Below are positions 1 to 6,339 of a DNA stretch of 6,976 nucleotides, piece after piece (within the stretch, counting starts at the first letter, position 1; each line of letters begins with the position of its first letter). The translations under genes and the position numbers were made by a program. Below the pieces are notes generated by a model. It ran no database searches and was not told where the DNA came from. It saw only the letters and a program-made list of their open reading frames with translations. Source of the DNA: an uncultured Bacteroidales bacterium (GTDB lineage Bacteria > Bacteroidota > Bacteroidia > Bacteroidales > UBA932); assembly GCA_900317065.1 (NCBI GenBank), contig ONFK01000101.1, positions 1 through 6,976 on the forward strand, written 5' to 3'.

Positions 1-2
1 AT

Positions 3-515
3 ATTGAACCGCGCTCATTGTACGGCAGGGTATTGAAAATCGTCGGTAGAGAAGGAGGCAAGTCACTTTGTCTTTTCAGGATTAGTTGTGATCCTGCTTC
101 TTCCTTCAATTATTATTGCCAGATTATAAAAAATATGTCCAGAGCGGACGCAACTCTTCAAAAAAATCTCATAAACCATTATAGCAAGAATAATCTCAAG
201 TCTCGGGCAGCCTCTGCCTTTGCTAAAATGACCCCCATAAGAATTGTCGAGGACTTTTATTATGATCCTGACAGGAAAAATGTTATCAGCTTTCCTGCAT
301 ATCACGTAGATCATCTGGTAATAAGCATCGATGGGGAACAACATCCGGAACTTATGAATCTGGCTGACGTGTTCAATTATCTCGACAAATACGATCTTGT
401 GATAAACGAAATGTCTTATTATCAAAAAGGCGCCAAACTGTCTGACGATACGACTTTTTTTGATTTAACAGACAGCAAGCCCTTGGAACTCCGCATTACC
501 ACAACTGAGCGCTAA
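3..515 (+). CDS. Unrecognised protein, C-terminal part (5' end outside window)
   Basis: The frame is open from the left edge (codon starting at base 3) to the TAA at 513-515, so this is most likely the C-terminal ~170 residues of a longer protein. A TTG at 18 and an ATG at 135 are possible internal starts, but nothing in the sequence favours them. The visible part has no transmembrane segment or signal peptide. It contains a charged stretch (SRADATLQKNLINHYSKNN), then a region with predicted beta character (RIVEDFYYDPD, HVDHLVISIDGEQHPEL), and ends in PLELRITTTER. I do not recognise the family. The bases are visibly more A/T-rich than in the downstream housekeeping genes. It ends 22 bp before the thioredoxin-like lipoprotein with no promoter box between them, so the two are probably co-transcribed. 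Confidence 0.7.
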   Translation: MEPRSLYGRVLKIVGREGGKSLCLFRISCDPASSFNYYCQIIKNMSRADATLQKNLINHYSKNNLKSRAASAFAKMTPIRIVEDFYYDPDRKNVISFPAYHVDHLVISIDGEQHPELMNLADVFNYLDKYDLVINEMSYYQKGAKLSDDTTFFDLTDSKPLELRITTTER

Positions 516-537
516 GAACCATAATAATGAGCATAAT

Positions 538-2274
538 ATGAAACATTTATCCCTGATAGTTTTTGCGGTGCTGTGCACAGCCTGTGTGTCGCATAGAGTT
601 TGGGAGCAGCCTGCGGTGCTGCATGCCGATAAAAACATAGAAGTCAGAGCCATTGAATTTCACTCCGATTCCACAGTCGTTCATTTTACTGCAAGCGGGC
701 GCCCTGGCTCCGCCTTTAGATTAAAGGAGAATGCTTATCTCGTCGGTGACAAGCTCGAAAGGGGACGCGTCATGAAAATGCATGGCATAAGTCCTGCCAA
801 ATGGACTCCTTACCCCGCAAGCGGAAAAGCGGATTTCAGCGTGTGTTTCTCTCCCGTGCGCGTCGATACGAAAGCGGTGGATTTTATAGAACCGGGTGGC
901 TGGATGGTTTATGGAATCCATGATTCGGGCAAGCCCATCAAGATAAAGAGCGTTGATGATTCCCGTATGGCTGTCCGCGATGAAAACCGTTTCTTCATGG
1001 AAGGAACCGCCCGCGTGAGCGGAAGATATGAGGGGAGGAAGCGTCCTATGGTAATAAAAAACTATGGGGTTAATGCTTTTCAGGACCATAATGTGCAGGC
1101 ATCTCTGGTAGAGGATGACGGCTCTTTTTCATTCGAAATCCCCGTTGAGCATCCAGTGCTGTCGTATCTGCAAGACGGGCAGGGGCTGTGGCCATATTTC
1201 TATGTCCGTGCAGGGAGTTCTCTTCAGATGACGATAGATTCGCTGGGCACCGTGCATTATCCGTCCGGAACATGTTACGGGCGTCTTCTCGAATGGATGT
1301 CCAACGCAAAGCCATGGATTGATGGGCACGAGTCCCTGTCCTTTGCCGACTATATCATACGGAGATACCGTTTTTCTAGGGAAGAGGCACATCTGTTAAA
1401 GCATTTTTTCCGGATGAATGCTGCATCCGATGAACTGTTGCAGCATCTCGGGCACTCAAGGTCGGGAAGTGATGAAGATGCATTGAAAACCCCTGCCAAT
1501 TACCCTGCCACGCGGGCTCTGGATCCGGAAGACTGGTCGTATTTCACCTTGGCAGACGAGGCATATTCCCTTGTGAATTATTACACCTACTCGCCACTGG
1601 TTTACGACTATACGTCAGTCAATCTGGCAAAGTCAATGGCCGAGGCCGACAAGGCGGTATTTGGAACCGACGAGCCCTCAGTTTTCATCCAGGCTTCAAT
1701 AGCCAACAAGCCTGGTGCAAGAATTCTGGTTTCGCAAACTGGAGAGGCTGCCGATTCGCTGCTGAATCTCAGGAAAGCAGAAATCACATCGCCCTATTTG
1801 CGCCAACGCTTCACATCCTATGCCGACAGGCTCCTTTCCGGAGAGGAAAAATACTACGAACTCCCTGAGTGCAAAGGAAGCGAAATCTTCCGCAAGTTGC
1901 TGGAGCCGTTCAAAGGTAAATGGGTGTATATTGATTTCTGGTCAACATCCTGCTATCCCTGCGTGAAGGGTATTGAGGCTTCTGTAGAACTCCGCAGGCA
2001 GATTAAAACTATGGAAGATTTCGAATTGGTATTCATTACCGGCGACGACCTTTCACCCAAAAAGGCCTACAATAAATATGCTGCCGCACATCTGTCCGGA
2101 GAGAACAGTTATCGCATCCCCGGCGCCCATTACAGCCTTCTCGAGGCCCTGTTCAATTTCTCGACCATGCCTCATAATGAACTGGTAGCCCCCGACGGCC
2201 GCATATTGAATACTCCATACCTGCCCCGCATCGAGGATCACTCCTTCCTGCAAATGCTGGAGGAGATGAAATAA
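538..2274 (+). CDS. TlpA/ResA-type thioredoxin-domain lipoprotein
   Basis: A 578-residue exported protein. The N-terminus MKHLSLIVFAVLCTAC is a lipoprotein signal with the lipidated Cys at residue 16; Cys rather than Leu at -3 makes the lipobox slightly atypical. Residues ~25-150 resemble the N-terminal region often seen in Bacteroidota thioredoxin-like lipoproteins (AYLVGDK, WTPYPASGKADFSVCFSPV, DFIEPGG). Residues ~160-450 are a long middle region of unassigned function. The C-terminal ~130 residues are a thioredoxin fold: WVYIDFWSTSCYPC with the redox pair C472-Y-P-C475, a cis-Pro loop STMP (P545), then APDGRIL. By family, such proteins sit in the periplasm or outer membrane and carry out thiol-disulfide exchange; the partner is unknown. 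ATG 538 is chosen because it gives the signal peptide directly. It lies 22 bp after the upstream partial gene, probably in the same operon. Confidence 0.88.
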   Translation: MKHLSLIVFAVLCTACVSHRVWEQPAVLHADKNIEVRAIEFHSDSTVVHFTASGRPGSAFRLKENAYLVGDKLERGRVMKMHGISPAKWTPYPASGKADFSVCFSPVRVDTKAVDFIEPGGWMVYGIHDSGKPIKIKSVDDSRMAVRDENRFFMEGTARVSGRYEGRKRPMVIKNYGVNAFQDHNVQASLVEDDGSFSFEIPVEHPVLSYLQDGQGLWPYFYVRAGSSLQMTIDSLGTVHYPSGTCYGRLLEWMSNAKPWIDGHESLSFADYIIRRYRFSREEAHLLKHFFRMNAASDELLQHLGHSRSGSDEDALKTPANYPATRALDPEDWSYFTLADEAYSLVNYYTYSPLVYDYTSVNLAKSMAEADKAVFGTDEPSVFIQASIANKPGARILVSQTGEAADSLLNLRKAEITSPYLRQRFTSYADRLLSGEEKYYELPECKGSEIFRKLLEPFKGKWVYIDFWSTSCYPCVKGIEASVELRRQIKTMEDFELVFITGDDLSPKKAYNKYAAAHLSGENSYRIPGAHYSLLEALFNFSTMPHNELVAPDGRILNTPYLPRIEDHSFLQMLEEMK

Positions 2275-2306
2275 TTTCGTCCACTCGCAAATAATTACTA
2301 TATTTG
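2275..2306 (+). promoter_or_regulatory. Bacteroidota-type promoter for the MFS gene
   Basis: An exact match to the -7 consensus TAnnTTTG lies at 2299-2306 (TATATTTG). A weak -33 element (TTTC, 2275-2278) precedes it by 20 bp, within the usual 19-21 bp spacing. The implied transcription start is a few bases after 2306, giving a leader of roughly 20 nt before the ATG at 2334. The box also argues against the in-frame TTG at 2304, which lies inside it. Confidence 0.62.
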
Positions 2307-2333
2307 AAAGATTTAGAAATCAATCGTTCAAAT

Positions 2334-3800
2334 ATGAGTAATACACAAGCTAAACTGATGACCAACTGGCGCTGGTGGCTCTGTTCGCTGCTGTTTGTGG
2401 CAACGACGGTGAACTACCTCGACCGCCAGGTGCTGTCCCTCACCTACGAGGAATTCATCAAGCCTGAATTCCACTGGACAGATGCAAACTATGGCACAAT
2501 TACATCCTTCTTCTCCATCTTCTACGCAATCTGCTGTCTCTTCGCAGGCAAGTTCGTAGACTGGATGGGCACCAAGAAGGGTTACCTCATCGCGATCGGG
2601 GTATGGTCGGCAGGCGCCTGCCTCCACGCCGCCACCGGCTGGGCGACGGCCCATATCGTAGGTCTTGAAGGCGTAGGCGCTATGAAAGCAGTAGAAGTCG
2701 GGAGTAATGCAGCCCTCGCCATTTCTACCACGGGAGTATATCTCTTCCTGCTCTGCCGCGGCATACTCGCACTCGGCGAAGCCGGAAACTTCCCCGCAGC
2801 CATCAAGGTGACGGCGGAATACTTCCCCAAGAAGGACCGTGCGTTCGCAACATCCATCTTCAATGCAGGTGCATCTGTCGGTGCTCTCGCCGCTCCTCTT
2901 ACCATACCTCCGCTGGCTCTTAAGCTTGGATGGGAGTGGGCGTTCATAATCATCGGTGCCCTCGGATTCGTCTGGATGTTCTTCTGGGCGTTCATGTACG
3001 ACAAGCCCGAATCGAGCAAGCACGTGAACGAGGCCGAACTCGAGTATATCCATCAGGATGACGCCGCCGAGGCCGCGGAAAAGGCCGCTGCTGCCGAAGC
3101 CGCCAAGAATGAACCCAATATCTCGCTGATACAGAGCTTCAAATACAAGCAGACCTGGAGCTTCATCGCCGGCAAGTTCTTTACCGACGGCGTGTGGTGG
3201 TTCTTCCTGTTCTGGGCTCCTTCCTACTTCAGCAACCAGTTCGGTGCGCCCGCAACTTCCGGCCTCGGACAGGCTTTGATCTTCACCCTGTATGCCATCG
3301 TTACCGTAGTGTCCATAGGCGGAGGTTATCTCCCCAAGATATTCGTGGACAAGAAGGGCATGAATCCCTATGCCGGACGAATGCTCGCCATGCTGATCTT
3401 CGCGTTCTTCCCTATCGCGGCCCTCTTTGCACAGCCTCTTGGTGTACACTTCAACTCTCCATGGTGGCCTGCAATCCTGATCGGCCTTGCAGCTGCGGGG
3501 CATCAGGCCTGGAGCGCCAACCTCTTCAGCACCGTGGGTGACATGTTCCCCAAGAGCACCATCGCTACCATCACCGGTATCGGTGCAATGGCTGGCGGCG
3601 TGGGTTCGATGATCATCCAGAAGGTGGCAGGCAACCTGTTTACCTATGCTGAGAATGCAGGATCCGCCTTCCATTTCCTCGGATTCGAGGGCAAACCTGC
3701 GGGATACTTCATCATGTTCTGCTTCTGCGGCGTGGCCTACCTCATCGCATGGGCTATCATGAAGAGCCTCGTGCCCAAGTATAAGCCGATAGAGGTCTAG
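2334..3800 (+). CDS. MFS transporter, ACS family, ExuT-like hexuronate type
   Basis: A 488-residue inner-membrane protein with about 12 hydrophobic segments. It belongs to the anion:cation symporter branch of the major facilitator superfamily, whose members import hexuronates (glucuronate, galacturonate) and related sugar acids with protons or cations. Marks seen: NYLDRQVLS in TM1 (D30, R31), the MFS loop 2-3 signature GKFVDWMGTKKG (residues 72-83), GEAGNFPAAIK (148-158) and AEYFPKKDRAFATSIFNAG. A central cytoplasmic loop after TM6 is Ala/Glu-rich (from about residue 242). The second half carries FFTDGVWWFFLFWAPSY and GHQAWSANLFSTVGDMFPK. The C-terminus MKSLVPKYKP is as in Bacteroides homologues. 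Start ATG 2334 is preferred over TTG 2304, which overlaps the -7 promoter box. No uronate catabolic genes are visible beside it, so the substrate is inferred from family only. Confidence 0.9.
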   Translation: MSNTQAKLMTNWRWWLCSLLFVATTVNYLDRQVLSLTYEEFIKPEFHWTDANYGTITSFFSIFYAICCLFAGKFVDWMGTKKGYLIAIGVWSAGACLHAATGWATAHIVGLEGVGAMKAVEVGSNAALAISTTGVYLFLLCRGILALGEAGNFPAAIKVTAEYFPKKDRAFATSIFNAGASVGALAAPLTIPPLALKLGWEWAFIIIGALGFVWMFFWAFMYDKPESSKHVNEAELEYIHQDDAAEAAEKAAAAEAAKNEPNISLIQSFKYKQTWSFIAGKFFTDGVWWFFLFWAPSYFSNQFGAPATSGLGQALIFTLYAIVTVVSIGGGYLPKIFVDKKGMNPYAGRMLAMLIFAFFPIAALFAQPLGVHFNSPWWPAILIGLAAAGHQAWSANLFSTVGDMFPKSTIATITGIGAMAGGVGSMIIQKVAGNLFTYAENAGSAFHFLGFEGKPAGYFIMFCFCGVAYLIAWAIMKSLVPKYKPIEV

Positions 3801-3815
3801 CGGCCCTTTCTTTTA

Positions 3816-3864
3816 GAGTGTCCGTATGCAAAAACGCCTGTTTTGCATACGGATACTTGTTTTT
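3816..3864 (+). terminator. Palindrome 1 with T-rich tail; candidate MFS terminator
   Basis: A perfect 13-bp inverted repeat, TCCGTATGCAAAA (3821-3833) and its complement (3841-3853), with a 7-base loop (ACGCCTG). The stem can be extended outward in RNA to 3816/3858 with G-U pairs. It is followed by TTGTTTTT (3858-3865 region). It lies ~20 bp after the MFS stop codon, so termination is plausible. However, the A/T-rich part of the stem is at the apex rather than the base, which is not the classical intrinsic terminator layout. It shares its core with palindrome 2. Confidence 0.45.
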
Positions 3865-3867
3865 AAC

Positions 3868-3908
3868 GCCACTTGTATGCAAAACCGGCTATTTTGCATA
3901 CAAGTGGC
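3868..3908. repeat. Palindrome 2, perfect 17-bp inverted repeat
   Basis: Left arm GCCACTTGTATGCAAAA (3868-3884), 7-base loop CCGGCTA, and an exact complementary right arm (3892-3908). The central GTATGCAAAA-N7-TTTTGCATAC is identical to palindrome 1. The flanking three pairs differ (TCC/GGA in palindrome 1, CTT/AAG here), yet both stay complementary. It has no T-tract on its right side (AAAAGACC follows). It could be an intergenic repeated element, an operator pair with palindrome 1, or an RNA hairpin. Confidence 0.7.
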
Positions 3909-3972
3909 AAAAGACCGGCCATAGTTGACCATGTTCCAAGGACAATCCTGGTGAATCAATTAAAAAAATACA

Positions 3973-3980
3973 TATCTTTG
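3973..3980 (+). promoter_or_regulatory. Bacteroidota -7 box for the micro-ORF/lipoprotein unit
   Basis: TATCTTTG is an exact match to TAnnTTTG, preceded by an A-rich tract (TTAAAAAAATA, from 3960). No good -33 TTTG is visible at 19-21 bp. The implied transcription start is about 3984-3988, giving ~20 nt of leader before the ATG at 4007 and about 80 nt before the lipoprotein ATG at 4065. Confidence 0.5.
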
Positions 3981-4006
3981 TCTCAAACCATACATTTTTA
4001 ATCGAC

Positions 4007-4063
4007 ATGAAGAAACTGGTAATCTTTATCTTCCTGGGCATAGGCGCCTGGATCCTTTTCTGA
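4007..4063 (+). CDS. Possible 18-residue hydrophobic micro-protein or leader peptide
   Basis: ATG 4007 to TGA 4061-4063 encodes MKKLVIFIFLGIGAWILF: two lysines, then an almost entirely hydrophobic run long enough for a single short membrane helix with the N-terminus inside. It is the first ATG after the -7 box at 3973, with a leader of ~20 nt. Its stop codon is separated by a single T from the ATG of the next gene (4065), an arrangement typical of translational coupling. It could be a real small membrane protein, a leader peptide controlling translation of the lipoprotein, or a chance ORF. No homologue is known to me, and so short an ORF cannot be proven by sequence alone. Confidence 0.4.
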   Translation: MKKLVIFIFLGIGAWILF

Positions 4064-4064
4064 T

Positions 4065-4757
4065 ATGAAACGCTTGTTTTTAATTGCAGCAATACTGTTG
4101 AGTGCATCCTGCTCGACATATCATTATGTGTCGGAAGATGCCGCTTCTGTTGACGACATCACGTTGATCCTGCCATACAGCCGTGTCTTTTACATAGACA
4201 AGGATGGTGAATCCTATGACGAGGAGCAGTCTGCCCGGCAGCAGAAGATTCTGACAGGACTCCTTTATGGAATGGGGCTTCCTATCAAAGATACCCTGAA
4301 CGTGGTGGGCCTACCCAACCAGAAGGATCTCGATGAAGAAATATCTTTCCTCCCAGCAATCAATCCTAAAGAAGTGGGGAATCTGAATTCGGACGGTCCC
4401 GTTGACAAGTTGCTTGAAAAGAATGGAGCCAGATACGGCCTGATTCTGTTCTCCGAAGGTTTTGTGAAAGATAAGGCCTTGTATAAGAGCGAAGTGGCAA
4501 AGACGCTGATTGTAGGAGTGGTCGGAGGGCTTGTCGGCGCTGCCATTGGCGGAGCACTCGGAGGAAGCGGAATCGGAATGAGTTACGTGGCGACTCCCGG
4601 GTGGGCTTATGGATCCAGCCTCTATGCTATGCTGATCGATACGCAGACAGACAAGGTGCTGTACTACAACAGGGTCAACCCTGAGGAGCGGAATCCGATG
4701 AAGAGTGAAACTCTTGCGTCCCAACTTGAAAAACTCCTCAAGAAACTCCCTAGGTAG
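4065..4757 (+). CDS. Glycine-zipper lipoprotein of unknown function
   Basis: A 230-residue exported protein. MKRLFLIAAILLSASC is a lipoprotein signal peptide with the lipidated Cys at residue 16. Residues ~20-145 form a mixed soluble region (ITLILPYSRVFYIDKDGESYDEEQ, KILTGLLYGMGLP, GARYGLILFSEGFV). Residues 151-171 are a glycine zipper (GVVGGLVGAAIGGALGG followed by SGIG), a motif known to favour membrane insertion or tight helix packing. The C-terminal ~55 residues include TDKVLYYNRVNPEERNP and a Leu/Lys-rich tail (ASQLEKLLKKLPR). It probably sits in the cell envelope. I do not recognise a named family. It lies one base downstream of the 18-codon ORF and probably shares the promoter at 3973. 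No second gene follows in the same unit; lysS has its own promoter. Confidence 0.82.
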   Translation: MKRLFLIAAILLSASCSTYHYVSEDAASVDDITLILPYSRVFYIDKDGESYDEEQSARQQKILTGLLYGMGLPIKDTLNVVGLPNQKDLDEEISFLPAINPKEVGNLNSDGPVDKLLEKNGARYGLILFSEGFVKDKALYKSEVAKTLIVGVVGGLVGAAIGGALGGSGIGMSYVATPGWAYGSSLYAMLIDTQTDKVLYYNRVNPEERNPMKSETLASQLEKLLKKLPR

Positions 4758-4768
4758 AAACTGTAACA

Positions 4769-4798
4769 TTGTTATTTGAGCGCAAATTGCTAAATTTG
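4769..4798 (+). promoter_or_regulatory. Promoter of lysS
   Basis: TAAATTTG at 4791-4798 is an exact TAnnTTTG -7 box. A TTG at 4769-4771 lies 19 bp upstream as the -33 element. The implied start is near 4802-4806, leaving only ~10-14 nt before the lysS ATG at 4816. Almost the whole promoter is covered by the 4772-4809 dyad. Confidence 0.62.
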
Positions 4799-4809
4799 CG
4801 CTCAAATAA
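4772..4809. repeat. Perfect 17-bp dyad overlapping the lysS promoter
   Basis: Arms TTATTTGAGCGCAAATT (4772-4788) and AATTTGCGCTCAAATAA (4793-4809) are exact complements around a 4-base centre GCTA. The right arm holds most of the -7 box, and the left arm fills the spacer after the -33 element. No T-tract follows on the + strand (TATATTATGG), so an intrinsic terminator of the upstream gene is less likely than an operator or a read-through RNA hairpin. What binds it, if anything, is not known. Confidence 0.75.
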
Positions 4810-4815
4810 TATATT

Positions 4816-6339
4816 ATGGCAAACATCGAGTACAGCGAACAGGAGCAGATCCGTAGGGACTCTCTCGCGAAATTACGTGAACTTGGCATCGATCCTTATC
4901 CGGCAGCACTTTATCCGGTAAACGAGACCACCAAAAACATAACTGAGAATTATGATCCCGAGAAGGGCAACTTCGCGGACGTGTGCATTGCGGGGCGCAT
5001 CATGAGCCGCCGCATAATGGGCGCGGCGTCTTTCGGAGAGCTTCAGGACGAGACCGGCCGCATCCAGATTTACGTCAAGCGCGACGAAATCTGCCCGGGC
5101 GAGGACAAGACCATGTACAACACCGTGTGGAAGAAACTCCTCGACATCGGTGACGTGGTGGGAATCAAGGGTTACGCCTTCATCACCCAGACCGGCCAGC
5201 TCAGCATCCATGCCAAGGAACTCACCCTGCTGAGCAAGTCGCTTCGCGTGCTTCCCATCGTGAAGGAAGTCGACGGAGTGGTGCACGACGCTTTCACCGA
5301 TCCCGAAATGCGCTACCGTCAGCGCTATGTCGACCTCATTGTCAATCCGCAGGTGAAGGATACCTTCATCAAGCGTGCGAAGATCATCTCCACCATGCGC
5401 GAGTACTTCAACGAGGCCGGCTGCCTCGAGGTAGAGACACCTATCCTCCAGAGCATCCCCGGTGGAGCCACCGCCCGCCCCTTCATCACCCATCATAACG
5501 CACTGGATATTCCTCTGTATCTGCGTATTGCGAACGAACTCTACCTCAAGCGCCTCATCGTGGGCGGCTTCAGCGGAGTGTACGAATTCGCGAAGGACTT
5601 CCGCAACGAGGGCATGGATAAGACCCACAACCCCGAGTTCACCTGCATGGAAATCTACGTGGCCTACAAGGATTACATCTGGATGATGGAATTCGTGGAG
5701 AAGATGCTCGCGAAAGTCTCCATGGCCGTGAACGGCACCACGAAGGTGAAGATTGGGGAGAACGAAGTGGACTTCGGAGGAGAATACAGGCGCCTTCCCA
5801 TCCTCGATGCCATCAAGGAGTACGCAAGAGTGGACGTCAGTGGAATGGACGAGGCTGAACTCCGCACCACCTGCAAGAAGTTGAATGTGGAGGTGGAGCC
5901 CTCCATGGGCAAGGGCAAGCTGATCGATGCCATCTTCGGAGAATATGCCGAGAAGAACCTCATCCAGCCTACCTTCATCATCGATTATCCCGTCGAGATG
6001 TCGCCTCTTACCAAGCGCCACCGTAACAATCCCGCCCTCACCGAGAGGTTCGAACTTTTTGTGTGCGGAAAGGAACTTGCCAACGCTTATTCCGAGTTGA
6101 ACGATCCTATCGACCAGCTGGAGCGCTTCGAGGAGCAGGCGCGCCTGAAGAGCAAGGGTGACGACGAGGCTATGTTCATCGATTTCGACTTCGTGCGCGC
6201 TCTCGAGTACGGCATGCCTCCTACCTCCGGCCTCGGAATGGGTATCGACCGTCTTACGATGTTCATGACGGGACAGAGCACCATCCAGGATGTGCTGTTC
6301 TTCCCCCGCGGCAGACCGAAGGGGCCATCAAGGAGATAA
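4816..6339 (+). CDS. lysS: Lysyl-tRNA synthetase (class II), C-terminus disrupted
   Basis: LysRS charges tRNA-Lys with lysine using ATP, in the cytoplasm. The reading frame codes 507 residues. The N-terminal ~150 residues are the OB-fold anticodon-binding domain (VCIAGRIMSRRIMGAASFGELQD; GDVVGIKGYAF). The class II catalytic core follows: motif 1 FNEAGCLEVETPIL (from residue 198), IPGGATARPF, motif 2 FRNEGMDKTHNPEFTCME (from residue 262), and motif 3 GLGMGIDRLTMF (472-483). It continues as in the family to TIQDVLFFP (P497). The last ten codons (RGRPKGPSRR) are not LysRS: the same bases are the start of the recognisable asnA sequence read in another frame. The core is nearly complete by comparison with E. 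coli LysRS (505 residues). From memory, Bacteroides LysRS has a further C-terminal extension of ~70 residues, and that is missing here. Confidence 0.93.
   Translation: MANIEYSEQEQIRRDSLAKLRELGIDPYPAALYPVNETTKNITENYDPEKGNFADVCIAGRIMSRRIMGAASFGELQDETGRIQIYVKRDEICPGEDKTMYNTVWKKLLDIGDVVGIKGYAFITQTGQLSIHAKELTLLSKSLRVLPIVKEVDGVVHDAFTDPEMRYRQRYVDLIVNPQVKDTFIKRAKIISTMREYFNEAGCLEVETPILQSIPGGATARPFITHHNALDIPLYLRIANELYLKRLIVGGFSGVYEFAKDFRNEGMDKTHNPEFTCMEIYVAYKDYIWMMEFVEKMLAKVSMAVNGTTKVKIGENEVDFGGEYRRLPILDAIKEYARVDVSGMDEAELRTTCKKLNVEVEPSMGKGKLIDAIFGEYAEKNLIQPTFIIDYPVEMSPLTKRHRNNPALTERFELFVCGKELANAYSELNDPIDQLERFEEQARLKSKGDDEAMFIDFDFVRALEYGMPPTSGLGMGIDRLTMFMTGQSTIQDVLFFPRGRPKGPSRR

Noticed and set aside
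2304..2333. TTG at 2304 as the start of the transporter
   Set aside because: It overlaps the -7 promoter box, and homologues begin near MSNTQAKLMTNWRWW; ATG 2334 fits better.
2520..2760. Extra ~30 residues between TM3 and TM4 of the transporter as an unusual insertion
   Set aside because: As I recall, Bacteroides ExuT-like proteins carry a similar insertion, so it is probably normal for this clade.
2328..3674. A 448-codon open frame on the minus strand across the transporter gene
   Set aside because: Shadow of the biased codon use of the + strand gene. The translation is rich in Glu, Gly, Arg and Cys with no domain pattern, while the + strand gives an unmistakable MFS protein.
3816..3908. 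Tandem palindromes as a CRISPR or IS end
   Set aside because: Only two copies with different flanks and no spacer pattern; no transposase or target duplication is visible nearby.
4772..4809. The lysS dyad as an intrinsic terminator of the upstream lipoprotein gene
   Set aside because: No T-tract follows on the + strand, and the right arm contains an exact -7 box. A terminator role is not excluded but is the weaker reading.
4873..6021. A 382-codon open frame on the minus strand across lysS
   Set aside because: Shadow of a real gene; the translation is His/Asp/Leu-rich without recognisable motifs, and lysS motifs are clear on the + strand.
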